A stretch of DNA of 64,000 nucleotides from Lacimicrobium alkaliphilum (lineage in GTDB: Bacteria > Pseudomonadota > Gammaproteobacteria > Enterobacterales > Alteromonadaceae): NCBI RefSeq assembly GCF_002591895.1, contig NZ_NISX01000002.1, forward strand, positions 186,001 through 250,000, read 5' to 3'. Shown in pieces: positions 37,982-46,846 of this stretch. Each line of letters starts with the position of its first letter. The first letter of the stretch is position 1. Below the pieces are notes generated by a model. The model made no database searches. It saw only the letters and a list, made by a program, of their open reading frames with translations, and was not told where the DNA came from. Both the position numbers and the translations under genes were made by a program.

Positions 37982-38095
37982 AGCCGACTCCGTCTGATAA
38001 GAAAGAATAAGTCCAGATCTATCACATATTTACCTTAAATACGGTATGTTTCCACATAACCATAGGACAATCGGCGATCGCAATCCGGACAGATA

Positions 38096-38806
38096 ATGAA
38101 AACCATAGCAGAACGACTAGAAAGCGCATCAGATTCCATTCGCCAGCTTTGCCAATCGGCCAGACTTGTGCCCGAACAGGTGAAATTACTGGCTGTCAGT
38201 AAAACCAAGCCTATCGAAGATATTCGCCAGGCCTACGCCGCTGGCCAGTGTCAATTCGGTGAAAACTATGTACAGGAAGGGGTGGAAAAAATTCAGGCCC
38301 TGCGCGATCTCCCTGACATTGAATGGCATTTCATCGGCCCCTTGCAGTCTAACAAAACCCGTGCCGTAGCCGAACATTTTGACTGGATGCAGTCACTGGA
38401 CAGGCTCAAAATTGCCAGACGCCTGAACGAACAGCGCCCTGATAACATGCCTGCGTTAAATGTACTGATACAAATCAACATCAGTCATGATGAACGCAAA
38501 TCAGGACTGGAAAACGAAACAGAACTGTTTGCTCTGGCCGAACAAATCGACAGGTTGCCTAATCTTAGTCTTCGGGGGGTAATGGCGATTCCGTCCGCTG
38601 GCCTGGACGACGCCCAGCAACTGGCAATATTCATGCGTATGCGACGACTCTTTGATGGCCTGCAGGCTCGTTTCCCTCAGGCTGATACGTTGTCTATGGG
38701 TATGTCGGGGGATATGCACAATGCCATCAAAGCCGGTTCAACTATGGTAAGATTGGGCACGGCAATCTTCGGTGCCCGGGGTAATAGCAATCAGATGACG
38801 ATTTGA
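38096..38806 (+). CDS. yggS: Pyridoxal phosphate homeostasis protein
   Basis: 236 residues. A PLP-binding alanine-racemase-like barrel without racemase partner domain. The PLP lysine is in VKLLAVSKTKP; further conserved blocks are FGENYVQEGVEKI, WHFIGPLQSNK and LSMGMSGDMHNAIKAGSTMV. YggS/PLPBP buffers free PLP and affects amino-acid metabolism. It heads the yggS-proC-yggT-DUF4426 group. The ATG follows an ATA run without a strong ribosome site. Confident family assignment. Confidence 0.95.
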   Translation: MKTIAERLESASDSIRQLCQSARLVPEQVKLLAVSKTKPIEDIRQAYAAGQCQFGENYVQEGVEKIQALRDLPDIEWHFIGPLQSNKTRAVAEHFDWMQSLDRLKIARRLNEQRPDNMPALNVLIQINISHDERKSGLENETELFALAEQIDRLPNLSLRGVMAIPSAGLDDAQQLAIFMRMRRLFDGLQARFPQADTLSMGMSGDMHNAIKAGSTMVRLGTAIFGARGNSNQMTI

Positions 38807-38853
38807 TCGACCCCGGCGCAGAAAACTCATAAAAACAAGGGTATTAGTCTTTT

Positions 38854-39672
38854 ATGCAACACAGAAAAGTGGCCTTTATCGGTGCCGGCAATATGAGCCG
38901 CAGTATTATCAGCGGGATGGTCAGCAGCGGGTATCCGGCAGAGCTGATCACCGCCAGTAACCCTTCACGTCCCAAACTCGATGCTCTGCAAAAAAATCAG
39001 GGCATTCATATTACCCAGGATAACTCAGAGGCAGTAAAGGCCTCAGAGGTTATCGTGCTTGCGGTGAAGCCTCAGTTAATGGAAGAGGTCTGTCAAAACC
39101 TGCAACAAACCGACCTGACAGGAAAGCTCTTTGTCTCCATCGCTGCCGGTATTGAATCAGCCCGTCTGCAACAAATGCTCGGTGGAGACTATCCACTGGT
39201 GCGTACCATGCCTAACACGCCGAGTGCACTGGGGCTTGGAATGACTGGCCTGTACGCCGATGCTCAGGTCAGTCAGACCGATCGTGAATTTGCCGGTGAG
39301 CTCCTCAAACAAGTAGGCGAAGTGGCATGGGTAGATAATGAAGCGATGATCAATGGCGTGACGGCTGCTGCCGGCAGCAGCCCGGCGTATTTTTTCCTGT
39401 TTCTGGAATCCATGCAGGATGAAGCGAAGAGAATGGGCTTTGACAATCAGACATCACGATTGCTGGTGCAACAAGCCATGCTCGGCGCTGCGCAAATGGT
39501 GTGTAATAATCCGCAGCTGGAGATCAGTGAATTACGTGCCCAGGTGACCTCCAAGGCTGGCACTACCGCCGCCGCACTGAATCACTTTGAAGAAAACGGT
39601 ATTCGTGAGCTCGTCAGCGGTGCCATGCAGGCGGCCGTAAAACGTGCCGGTGAAATGGCAAAAACGTTCTGA
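38854..39672 (+). CDS. proC: Pyrroline-5-carboxylate reductase
   Basis: 272 residues. Last step of proline synthesis (EC 1.5.1.2). The N-terminal Rossmann motif is VAFIGAGNMSRSIISGMVSSG, with VLAVKPQ and RTMPNTPSALGLGMTGLYA in the middle, and the C-terminal dimer domain has VTSKAGTTAAAL. It lies 47 bases after yggS, with AAGGG upstream of ATG 38854. The pairing yggS-proC is highly conserved. Confidence 0.96.
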   Translation: MQHRKVAFIGAGNMSRSIISGMVSSGYPAELITASNPSRPKLDALQKNQGIHITQDNSEAVKASEVIVLAVKPQLMEEVCQNLQQTDLTGKLFVSIAAGIESARLQQMLGGDYPLVRTMPNTPSALGLGMTGLYADAQVSQTDREFAGELLKQVGEVAWVDNEAMINGVTAAAGSSPAYFFLFLESMQDEAKRMGFDNQTSRLLVQQAMLGAAQMVCNNPQLEISELRAQVTSKAGTTAAALNHFEENGIRELVSGAMQAAVKRAGEMAKTF

Positions 39673-39758
39673 GCCTGTCTCCGCAACGATTGTCAGATAG
39701 CATTAACAGATAGCGGTGCCCAGGGCACCGCCGGTTCGGACCAAGGAGTCCTGCATTT

Positions 39759-40304
39759 ATGAATTCGATACATTTTCTGGTCAGCGTATTGTTCAACCTT
39801 TACCTGATGGTGGTGTTACTCAGACTCTGGCTGCAACTGGCCAGGGCTGATTTTTACAATCCATTCAGCCAGTTTGTGGTAAAAGCCACACATCCTGTTG
39901 TCGGGCCGTTACGACGTATTCTTCCTTCATTGGGAAGACTCGACACTGCCACCCTGGTGCTGGCAATTCTGGTGGCCATAGCTAAAGTCATTGTATTAAC
40001 CCTGATGTTAGGTGGAGGTGGTTTTAATCCGGTCAGTGTAATCACTACGTCGGTGCTGATCGTCGTTAAAGAAGGTCTGTCACTGGTGTTCTGGGTGTTG
40101 ATTCTGCGCGCGATCCTTAGCTGGATTAGTCAGGGGCAAAACCCGATGGAACTTGTGCTGCATCAGCTCACAGAACCTTTTCTGGCCCCGATAAGACGGA
40201 TTATTCCCCCTATTGGCGGGCTGGATTTGTCAGTGCTGGTAGCAATTATCGCTCTGCAATTTATACAAATATTACTGCAGGATCTATTGGGATATTATTT
40301 CTGA
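39759..40304 (+). CDS. yggT: YggT family membrane protein
   Basis: 181 residues with two copies of the YggT unit (two transmembrane helices each). Each carries the amphipathic signature: FVVKATHPVVGPLRRILPSL in the first and LTEPFLAPIRRIIPPIGGLD in the second. YggT proteins are implicated in osmotic and potassium tolerance or cell-shape functions, but the mechanism is unclear. AAGGAG precedes ATG 39759. Part of the yggS operon. Confidence 0.93.
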   Translation: MNSIHFLVSVLFNLYLMVVLLRLWLQLARADFYNPFSQFVVKATHPVVGPLRRILPSLGRLDTATLVLAILVAIAKVIVLTLMLGGGGFNPVSVITTSVLIVVKEGLSLVFWVLILRAILSWISQGQNPMELVLHQLTEPFLAPIRRIIPPIGGLDLSVLVAIIALQFIQILLQDLLGYYF

Positions 40305-40363
40305 TCAGAATTTCAGTGATAGTCAGCATGGCTATACTAAAGGGAAAGTAACCTACGGAGTGT

Positions 40364-40792
40364 ATGATGAAAAGATGGTTAACTGCGCTTTTGTTCTGCG
40401 GCTTATTACTGCCGGTTGTCAGCCACGCAGAGCAAAAGAAAACGCTGGGTAACTGGGATGTGCACTATATGGTACTTACCAGCACCTTTCTCACCCCAGA
40501 GGTGGCTCGCAGCTATGGTATTCAGCGCAGTAAGTATAATGCTCTGATTAACGTGTCGGTACTGGATAAGGAAACCAGCGAAACAGAGAACTTACTGGTC
40601 ACTGGCAACGCCACAAACCTGATTGGAACCCGCAAAAAACTCGAGTTCAGAGAAGTGATCGAAGGCGATTCAATCTACTATATCGCCACGCTGAGTTTTC
40701 GCGACCAGGAACAGTATCGCTTTGAGATTGACCTGAATCAGGGCACAGAGCGCCAGACCCTGAAGTTCAGCCAGAAGCTTTATAGCGAATAA
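40364..40792 (+). CDS. DUF4426 periplasmic protein
   Basis: 142 residues. A signal peptide (LLFCGLLLPVVSHA) precedes a single beta-rich domain with LGNWDVHYMVLTSTFLTPEV and NALINVSVLDK. DUF4426 proteins are usually encoded after yggT in Alteromonas, Vibrio and relatives; the function is unknown. Sixty bases separate it from yggT. In relatives rdgB and hemW often follow; here hsp20 genes follow after a repeat. Confidence 0.85.
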   Translation: MMKRWLTALLFCGLLLPVVSHAEQKKTLGNWDVHYMVLTSTFLTPEVARSYGIQRSKYNALINVSVLDKETSETENLLVTGNATNLIGTRKKLEFREVIEGDSIYYIATLSFRDQEQYRFEIDLNQGTERQTLKFSQKLYSE

Positions 40793-40817
40793 TCCTGCAA
40801 GTCCCCCAAAAGCCATG

Positions 40818-40899
40818 TTAACCACAGAGGCACGGAGAGCACAGAGTATTTAAGGATGTCAATCCAACCCTCTCTGTGTCCTCCGTGCCTCTGTGGTTA
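40818..40899. repeat. CAGAG-family inverted repeat, copy 5
   Basis: TTAACCACAGAGGCACGGAG on the left is the near-perfect inverse of CTCCGTGCCTCTGTGGTT on the right. This is among the most symmetrical members, with an arm of about 27 bases. It lies between DUF4426 and the hsp20 promoter. Confidence 0.85.
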
Positions 40900-40985
40900 T
40901 ATTGCCCTTTCATGGCTAAATAAATGGTGTTTATTTCCAGCTGTTTTTTTAGCAAAAAACATTCTAAAAAGTCCGTTTATCCTCT

Positions 40986-41014
40986 CTTGAAAGGCCTGTT
41001 GCAAACACTATTTA
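40986..41014 (+). promoter_or_regulatory. Probable sigma-32 heat-shock promoter
   Basis: CTTGAA at 40986-40991 is an exact -35 for RpoH. Fourteen bases later CACTATTTA (41006-41014) matches seven of nine positions of the -10 consensus CCCCATNTA. The predicted transcript start near 41020 leaves about 90 bases of leader before hsp20. Confidence 0.7.
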
Positions 41015-41023
41015 TTGAGTTGA

Positions 41024-41108
41024 GAGGGTTATGTCTGAATCAGAGTAACCCTCAGGTTGCCGGTCATACCGGTTGTTTATTTGCATATTGCTTCGAGGAG
41101 GATATGTT
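41024..41108 (+). promoter_or_regulatory. ROSE-like RNA thermometer in the hsp20 leader
   Basis: Three successive hairpins are visible: GGGTTA...TAACCC with inner TCTGA/TCAGA (41026-41051), CCGGT/ACCGG (41060-41072), and a last one where TTGCT faces AGGAGG (TTGCTTCGAGGAGG, 41088-41101). The U(U/C)GCU stretch opposite the Shine-Dalgarno in the final hairpin is the defining ROSE signature, which melts on heating and exposes the site. Confidence 0.7.
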
Positions 41109-41585
41109 ATGAACTCAATTGATTTTACTCCACTTTATCGCAGTACTATTGGCTTTGATCGTCTGCCTTCGTTGCTGGATAAGGCGCTTCGCTCTGACGC
41201 GGCTACCAGTAATTATCCGCCCTACGACATCGAAATGGTATCTGAGAACAAGTATGCCATTTCCCTGGCCGTTGCCGGTTTTAATCGTGAGGAACTGGAT
41301 ATTCAGGTAGAAAAAGGCGTACTGACCGTACGCGGCAACAAAGCAGAGGACAAAGACAGTAGCAGGGAATATCTCTATCAGGGTATTGCTACCCGTTCCT
41401 TCGAACGCAAGTTTAACCTTGCGGATCATGTAGAGGTAACAGGTGCCGATCTCAATAACGGTCTGCTCACCATCCAGCTGGTGAAAGAACTCCCGGAAGA
41501 GATGAAACCACGCACCATTGCCATAAACGCCGACAACAGCCAGCAGTTGGAGCATAAGAAAGGCGACAACCAGAAGGCTGCCTGA
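41109..41585 (+). CDS. ibpA: Small heat-shock protein, IbpA type
   Basis: 158 residues. An N-terminal FTPLYRSTIGFDRLPSLLD region and an alpha-crystallin domain (about 35-125) with YPPYDIEMVSENKYAISLAV, GFNREELDIQVEKGVLTVRG and the conserved AxxxNGLL-type motif GADLNNGLLTIQL. The C-terminal tail has the I-x-I-like RTIAIN. IbpA-type holdases bind unfolding proteins for DnaK/ClpB. GAGGAGG precedes ATG 41109. Leader and promoter suggest heat control at both transcription and translation. The symbol is by subclass resemblance. Confidence 0.9.
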   Translation: MNSIDFTPLYRSTIGFDRLPSLLDKALRSDAATSNYPPYDIEMVSENKYAISLAVAGFNREELDIQVEKGVLTVRGNKAEDKDSSREYLYQGIATRSFERKFNLADHVEVTGADLNNGLLTIQLVKELPEEMKPRTIAINADNSQQLEHKKGDNQKAA

Positions 41586-41595
41586 TACGGCTTAG

Positions 41596-41623
41596 TTGGG
41601 GTGGCGGCAGGCCGTCACCCCAG
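41596..41623 (+). promoter_or_regulatory. Stem-loop between the two hsp20 genes
   Basis: GGGGTGGCGGC pairs imperfectly with GCCGTCACCCC around AG. No T-tract follows, so it is probably a transcript-processing or stability element and not a terminator. Confidence 0.5.
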
Positions 41624-41677
41624 ACTTATCGAACTTAAGGTTGTTTCCATTAACATGGTTATACGGGAGGAATGTTT

Positions 41678-42232
41678 ATGAAACTGGATAAACTGAACCC
41701 CTGGAACTGGTTTAAACATGAGGAACTCCAGGGGAGAGATACGCAAATACCGGTCAGGCGCAGTGGCAATAATGAGGTGACCGGTGTGACTGAACACCCG
41801 GTATACCCTATGGCACAATTGCATCAGGAAATCGACAGACTGTTTGAGTCAGCTTTCCGTGGCGTTGGGGTACCAGGCCTTGCAGGCAATAATCTGTCAT
41901 CATTCAGACCGAGTCTTGATGTCTCAGGCGATGGCAGCGCGTATTTGATCAGCCTGGAAACACCGGGGATGGCGGAATCGGATCTGGACATTGAGGTGAG
42001 CGGCGATATTCTGCGTATCAGTGGCCACAAGAAGGAAGAGAAGGAAGACAAAGATCGCCACTATTACCGGATTGAGCGCAACTACGGCAGCTTTGCCCGC
42101 ACGCTGTCATTGCCTGATGATGCCAATGCAGATGAAATTCAGGTATCTCTCAAAGACGGCATTCTAAACTTGACCATTCCAAGACGGGGAGGCAAACGAC
42201 CAGAAACCAGGAAAATCGCTATCAGTCAATAA
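41678..42232 (+). CDS. Small heat-shock protein, second Hsp20 subclass
   Basis: 184 residues. An extended N-terminus with PWNWFKHEE and QLHQEIDRLFESAFRG precedes an alpha-crystallin domain (about 75-170) containing FRPSLDVSGDGSAYLISLET, PGMAESDLDIEVSGDILRIS and KDGILNLTIPRR. The C-terminal TRKIAIS provides the I-x-I motif. It resembles the HspC/Hsp16 class and not IbpA. The start is ATG 41678, seven bases after GGGAGG; the ATG at 41672 is too close to that site. Likely cotranscribed with the first hsp20 and closed by a strong terminator. Confidence 0.9.
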   Translation: MKLDKLNPWNWFKHEELQGRDTQIPVRRSGNNEVTGVTEHPVYPMAQLHQEIDRLFESAFRGVGVPGLAGNNLSSFRPSLDVSGDGSAYLISLETPGMAESDLDIEVSGDILRISGHKKEEKEDKDRHYYRIERNYGSFARTLSLPDDANADEIQVSLKDGILNLTIPRRGGKRPETRKIAISQ

Positions 42233-42238
42233 CACACA

Positions 42239-42263
42239 GGGCAGGCCGAGGGCCTGCCCTTTT
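42239..42263 (+). terminator. Intrinsic terminator of the hsp20 operon
   Basis: GGGCAGGCC pairs with GGCCTGCCC around GAG and is followed by TTTT. It lies seven bases after the second hsp20 stop. Confidence 0.85.
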
Positions 42264-42266
42264 CGC

Positions 42267-44060
42267 TCAGCCAAATAACCTTCTCAGCCAGCCCTTTTTG
42301 TTTTGTGGAATATTCTCTGCATTCCTTTTATGCTTGGATTTTAACGCCATCAGCGGTTGCAGCTCTGACTCCAGCCCCTTATAAGGTGTCAGGGCGTCCT
42401 TATAGATGCCTTTTCTGACCTGCTGCAAACTGGACGTTGTCACACTGCGCTCAGTATTTTCAAGATCCAGCATATCCTTGTGCCATTTCAGACCAAGTTG
42501 CTCTAGCACCGGCGCTAAGGCCTGCTCAGGGGCATCTATCAGCTGCTCATAGTTAACGTTAATAATCCGCCCGGCAAATTCCTGCTCCCAGAACGCCATC
42601 AGCGCCTCATAGCCCTGATAATATTCAGCCAGCGTTGTCAGATCATTACCATAACGATGAAAAGGGCTCAGATTCTGTTCAAAAATAGACAGGCAGGTAG
42701 CGATAGGATCTCGCTGACAATGAATGAAGGTGGCTTCGGGCAATGCTCTGGCTAACCAGCCCAGATGCATAAAATTATGAGGCATTTTATCGGTCACATA
42801 GCTGGCATCATCTGAGTACTCGTTCAGACCCGCAACATAGTCATCACTGAACTGCTGCAGCTGTTCTTCCGTCAGTTGTCCATTCAGGTAGTTCAACCTT
42901 AACTGATGAGGATGTGTTTGCTTTGGTACCTCCGGGTTAAGTTCGCCAAGCAGACTTTCTGCCAGTGTCGATTCTCCGCCTGCAAAAATCGCGGCGTGGT
43001 TGCCCAGGATGGATTCAACTAATGTGGTACCGGAGCGGGGCATTCCCAGAATGAAAACCGGTTTACGACTGGATTGTTGCGCCTCGAGCTCTTTGTAATC
43101 CGCATAGTGCTGGGGTATTTTCTCAAAGCATTCAAGCTGGGTACTGATGTCCACTTTCTGACCACCCGCCTGAATCTGATTTGCCTGTTTAAGCAATGCC
43201 AGCCAGCGGGTTTTATCACGCTTTTTATAGTGACTGGCAAGAATAAAGAAAAAGGTAGCCTTCACCTGGTTCTGGCAATGGTTAAGACGGGGATCCTGTT
43301 CCAGCGCGGCCAGTTGCTGATCCGATAGTTCTGGCTGCATGACGGCTGCCAGCAATTGCTCCTGTGGATTGCCATTCGCAAAACGGCTGACAATCTTTAA
43401 TTCGTTCTCACGATCACCTAAAAAGCGGTAAATATCATGCAGCCGTTGTAATTGCGGCTCACTGAAATGAAACTGCCCCTGCGCTCTGGAAAGACAGGAT
43501 TTTGCCTGCTGTGGCCGGTTGGCCGCCACATGGATAGCAGCTTTTTCCACCAAACTTTGCGCGCCATCAGAGATTTGTTCGGCAATGGACAGAGCCTGTT
43601 TAAAGCGACTGGCACTTTTTAAGGTTTCAATCTGACGAACCAACATCGTGTCGTCATTAATTCCGCCCTCAATGGCCTTTTTATAGTGCTCAGCGGCGCG
43701 AATAAACAGCCCAAGTTCAAAGTAGCAGGTACCAAGATTACGATGCCATTCCGGATTATCGCCCTGCTCCAGCGCCTGCCTGAAAAAAGCCGCAGCCTGA
43801 CTGTGCTTATTCTGGAACAGATAAGTACTACCGAGATTATTCAGACAGTTAGCATCACCAGGCTCCAGCTCCAGAGCTTTTTCAAAACATGTCTGGGCCT
43901 GGCGAAATTCACCGCGCTGAAATAAACAGATGCCCAGCATTTTGTGCAACAACGGATGTTCAGGATCAGATTTCAGCTGCTCACTGGCTCCCGCTTCCAG
44001 CTCATTCAAACGCCCCTGTGAAAAGTATTGCTTAAGCTGCTCCAGCGCCTGTTGTTCCAT
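42267..44060 (-). CDS. TPR-repeat sulfotransferase family protein
   Basis: 597 residues. The N-terminal half has tandem TPR units (about 5-160), for example CLFQRGEFRQAQTCFEKALE and EPGDANCLNNLGSTYLFQNK. The C-terminal half, from about 330, is a sulfotransferase domain with the PAPS 5'-phosphosulfate loop GMPRSGTTLVESIL (Arg342) and a later FIHCQRDPIATCLSI motif that fits the 3'-phosphate site. It resembles tyrosylprotein-sulfotransferase-like proteins of marine bacteria, so a protein or glycan acceptor is possible but unknown. There is no signal peptide. It lies 14 bases downstream of yaaA on the same strand. Confidence 0.83.
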   Translation of the reverse strand: MEQQALEQLKQYFSQGRLNELEAGASEQLKSDPEHPLLHKMLGICLFQRGEFRQAQTCFEKALELEPGDANCLNNLGSTYLFQNKHSQAAAFFRQALEQGDNPEWHRNLGTCYFELGLFIRAAEHYKKAIEGGINDDTMLVRQIETLKSASRFKQALSIAEQISDGAQSLVEKAAIHVAANRPQQAKSCLSRAQGQFHFSEPQLQRLHDIYRFLGDRENELKIVSRFANGNPQEQLLAAVMQPELSDQQLAALEQDPRLNHCQNQVKATFFFILASHYKKRDKTRWLALLKQANQIQAGGQKVDISTQLECFEKIPQHYADYKELEAQQSSRKPVFILGMPRSGTTLVESILGNHAAIFAGGESTLAESLLGELNPEVPKQTHPHQLRLNYLNGQLTEEQLQQFSDDYVAGLNEYSDDASYVTDKMPHNFMHLGWLARALPEATFIHCQRDPIATCLSIFEQNLSPFHRYGNDLTTLAEYYQGYEALMAFWEQEFAGRIINVNYEQLIDAPEQALAPVLEQLGLKWHKDMLDLENTERSVTTSSLQQVRKGIYKDALTPYKGLESELQPLMALKSKHKRNAENIPQNKKGWLRRLFG

Positions 44061-44074
44061 TTTATTTCCTGTTG

Positions 44075-44848
44075 TTATTGCTCGTCACGAATAAATACCG
44101 GATTTTGCTGACTGGACTGGTCTTGTGCATAGCGATAGCCCGCCGTGTCAAAGCCTTGTAAGTCCTTCACTTCACGAATCTGATTCTGAATAATATAGCG
44201 AGCCATCATACCGCGGGCTTTCTTAGCGTAAAAACTGATAACCTTATACTTTCCGTTCTTCTGATCTTTAAATACCGGGGTCACAATCGCACCCTCCAGT
44301 TTATTCGGGCGCACAGATTTAAAGTACTCGTTAGAGGCCAGATTCACCAAAACGTTATCACCCTGTGCCTGCATTGACTGATTCAGTTTCTCTGTGATTT
44401 TGTCGCCCCAGAACTGATACAGGTCTTTACCCCTGGCGTTATCCAGCCTGGTGCCCATTTCCAGCCGATAAGGCTGCATCAAATCCAGGGGTTTCAACAA
44501 TCCGTATAGCCCGGAAAGAATCCGCAAATGTTTCTGTGCATAGTCCAGCTCCGCCTCAGACAAACTTTGCGCTTCAAGCCCCGTATACACATCGCCATTA
44601 AAGGCCAGCAACGATTGTTTGGCATTCCTGACAGTAAACGGGCGGCTCCAGTTGTGATAGCGCTCCACGTTCAGATGGGCCAGTTTGTCACTGATTTTCA
44701 TCAGGCTGCTGACCTGTTGTGGCGATAAGCCACGGCATACCTGAATCAGCTCAGATGCATCGTCCAGCATCTCTGGCTGGCTGTGAGTATTGATGGGGGC
44801 TGGAGTGTCATAATCGAGATTTTTCGCCGGGGAGAGAACAATCAACAT
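44075..44848 (-). CDS. yaaA: Peroxide stress protein YaaA
   Basis: 257 residues, normal length. N-terminal [18 protein letters not shown], then [35 protein letters not shown] and the C-terminal [15 protein letters not shown]. YaaA (DUF328) lowers free iron and limits Fenton damage after peroxide; it binds DNA in vitro. The start at 44848 has no other candidate nearby. It precedes the TPR-sulfotransferase gene closely, probably one transcript. Confidence 0.93.
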   Translation of the reverse strand: MLIVLSPAKNLDYDTPAPINTHSQPEMLDDASELIQVCRGLSPQQVSSLMKISDKLAHLNVERYHNWSRPFTVRNAKQSLLAFNGDVYTGLEAQSLSEAELDYAQKHLRILSGLYGLLKPLDLMQPYRLEMGTRLDNARGKDLYQFWGDKITEKLNQSMQAQGDNVLVNLASNEYFKSVRPNKLEGAIVTPVFKDQKNGKYKVISFYAKKARGMMARYIIQNQIREVKDLQGFDTAGYRYAQDQSSQQNPVFIRDEQ

Positions 44849-45148
44849 AGTCGCTTAGGCCTCGCTGTAAAAGACCGCTACTATAGCCAGATGACGTCCC
44901 TGGCTCAAATCAATTTAGCCGATTGAGGGGATAGTAAAAAACATAGCCCTTACAATCCGCTGCGCTATCCACAGACTGAACTCCTGAAGCGTTAAAACCT
45001 TCAACTCTCTGTGGTACGTGGAAATCTTTTCGCAGAGTCCGCAGGCAGAAGCTGACAACGCTTAATACGCAAAAATCACCCGAGACTAACCTTTCAGACT
45101 TGTTCACTGCATAGTGTCAAAACAACTGGCATGCCCCCATACAATACA
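44849..45148. other. Intergenic region with degenerate repeat arms
   Basis: No credible gene is present. Parts of the CAGAG family are visible in decayed form (CCACAGA near 44970, CTCTCTGTGG near 45004, CGCAGAGTCCGCAGG near 45032). CCCCC/GGGGG arms near 45133-45155 lack a T-tract and are not a convincing terminator for hinT. Confidence 0.5.
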
Positions 45149-45514
45149 CTAGGGGGTTTTCAGAGTTTCCTGATAAGGCGGCCAGCCCATAGGTTTACCG
45201 GCCAGAACGTGCAAATGAATATGATAAACAGTCTGACCGCCATAAGGATTACAATTCATCACGGCCCTGTAGCCCTCTTCTGCAAAACCCATTTCTTTTG
45301 CCAGTTTCGCAGCGACTAAATATAAGTGGCCTATCACTTCCCGGTCCTCTGGCTCGATATCATTGATCGTCGCAATTGGCTTTTTCGGAATCACCAGAAA
45401 ATGTACCGGTGCCTGCGGGTTGATATCGGAAAAAGCCAGTGCCTGATCATCTTCGTAAAGAATATCTGCCGGAATTTCCCTGTTAATAATCTTGCTGAAT
45501 AAGGTGTCGCTCAT
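45149..45514 (-). CDS. hinT: HIT family purine nucleoside phosphoramidase
   Basis: 121 residues. The histidine triad is YHIHLHVLAG (HxHxH) near residues 97-106. The N-terminal DTLFSKIINREIPADILYED is typical of HinT. It hydrolyses adenosine 5'-phosphoramidates such as lysyl-AMP. The GG(Q/G)TVYHIHLH block and length are standard. Transcribed in the same direction as uppP-folK-folB, 40 bases after uppP, so it could be their distal gene. Confidence 0.93.
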   Translation of the reverse strand: MSDTLFSKIINREIPADILYEDDQALAFSDINPQAPVHFLVIPKKPIATINDIEPEDREVIGHLYLVAAKLAKEMGFAEEGYRAVMNCNPYGGQTVYHIHLHVLAGKPMGWPPYQETLKTP

Positions 45515-45554
45515 CCCAATCCCCTCTCATTCTTACAATAAAATCATCTTAAAA

Positions 45555-46355
45555 TCAGAGTAACACAAAGCCCAGTAATACCAGACCCAGCACTAAACGG
45601 TAAATGACAAAAGGCAACATGCCCAAACGCCCTATCCAGGTCAGAAATAAGCTGATACAGATGTAGGCGCTGAAAAACGAAAATACCACTCCGTAAAACA
45701 TGGCGCTCCAATCCACCCGCGTCTGAGCTTCCAGTAAATCCAGGGTAACCAATAAACCCGCACCCAATATGGTCGGAATAGACAACAGAAATGAGAAACG
45801 GGCAGCACTTTGTCTGTCGAGGCCGGCCATTAACCCCGCTGTCATGGTGATCCCTGAACGCGACGTACCGGGAACAATCGCCAATGCCTGCGCCAGACCG
45901 ACAAATAACGCGCTTTTCCAGCTCAATTGATAAATATGCTTATTCTGTTTAGCCTTGACATCGGCGTACCAGAGCAATAAACCAAAGACCAGAGTCGTAA
46001 TCGCAATAACCAGCGCCGAGCGGGCATACGTCTCTATCAGCCCCTTGGCCAGAAAGCCGGCGATCACTGCCGGGATGGTGGCCATAATCACCCACCAGGC
46101 GAGGCGACTATTGTCGGTTTGCTGGCCACTGATCAGAGACCCAGTCCAGGCGACGAGCATTGATGCAATATCACGCCGGAAATAAATCACCACTGCCAGC
46201 AAACTGCCCAGATGCACAGCCACATCAAAAGCCAGCCCCTGATTCTTCCACCCCAGCAAGGCCGAGGGCAAAATCAGGTGAGCAGAGCTCGAAATAGGTA
46301 AAAACTCGGTGATGCCCTGAATCAGGGCCAGAATAATGATTTCAATCAGGCTCAT
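45555..46355 (-). CDS. uppP: Undecaprenyl-diphosphatase
   Basis: 266 residues, polytopic with about eight helices. The motifs [16 protein letters not shown] (containing the E and SSSAH core) and [17 protein letters not shown] form the periplasmic active site. It dephosphorylates undecaprenyl diphosphate to recycle the carrier for peptidoglycan (EC 3.6.1.27) and gives bacitracin resistance. Its start overlaps the folK stop by four bases, so the genes are translationally coupled although functionally unrelated. Confidence 0.95.
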   Translation of the reverse strand: MSLIEIIILALIQGITEFLPISSSAHLILPSALLGWKNQGLAFDVAVHLGSLLAVVIYFRRDIASMLVAWTGSLISGQQTDNSRLAWWVIMATIPAVIAGFLAKGLIETYARSALVIAITTLVFGLLLWYADVKAKQNKHIYQLSWKSALFVGLAQALAIVPGTSRSGITMTAGLMAGLDRQSAARFSFLLSIPTILGAGLLVTLDLLEAQTRVDWSAMFYGVVFSFFSAYICISLFLTWIGRLGMLPFVIYRLVLGLVLLGFVLL

Positions 46356-46846
46356 TGAGGCCTCCAGTTAAAAGGGATTTTCCACAGTTGTTGTTTGTTT
46401 TTATCAAATTCCCGCCACAACTGTGCATAGGTTTTATGCACGACAGGATGCTCTGATTCTCCGGCAACCTCAGCTAAGGGCCAGAGTACAAAGGCGTTAT
46501 AAAGAATCTCACCGCGGGGCAATTGCACCAGCTCATCAGTGATGAGCTGGTCATAGAGCAACAAATCCAGGTCAAGGGTACGGGGTGAAAACTTTTTCCC
46601 CCCTCGCACCCTGCCGTTGTCGGTCTCTATTTTTTTCAGCAAGTGTGCCACTTCGGGAATGCTTCTGGTGGTTATGGCGCCAACAACCATGTTATAAAAA
46701 GCGCTACCGTCAAACCCTACCGCTTCGCTTTCGAACAAGCTGGAAAGTTTTAGCTGACCAAACGCATCAGACAAAGCCTGTAAACCTGCACGAGTATGTT
46801 GTTCTCTATCAATATTACTGCCAAGACTGATATATATCTGTGCCAT
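46352..46846 (-). CDS. folK: 2-amino-4-hydroxy-6-hydroxymethyldihydropteridine diphosphokinase
   Basis: 164 residues. Transfers diphosphate from ATP to the pterin in folate synthesis (EC 2.7.6.3). N-terminal [20 protein letters not shown] and the active-site [13 protein letters not shown] are clear. Start overlaps the folB stop by one base (TGATG) and its stop overlaps the uppP start, forming a tight folB-folK-uppP unit. Confidence 0.95.
   Translation of the reverse strand: MAQIYISLGSNIDREQHTRAGLQALSDAFGQLKLSSLFESEAVGFDGSAFYNMVVGAITTRSIPEVAHLLKKIETDNGRVRGGKKFSPRTLDLDLLLYDQLITDELVQLPRGEILYNAFVLWPLAEVAGESEHPVVHKTYAQLWREFDKNKQQLWKIPFNWRPQ

Noticed and set aside
44910-45107. Minus-strand frame of 65 codons upstream of yaaA
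   Set aside because: No ribosome site, no recognisable protein features, and it overlaps decayed repeat arms.
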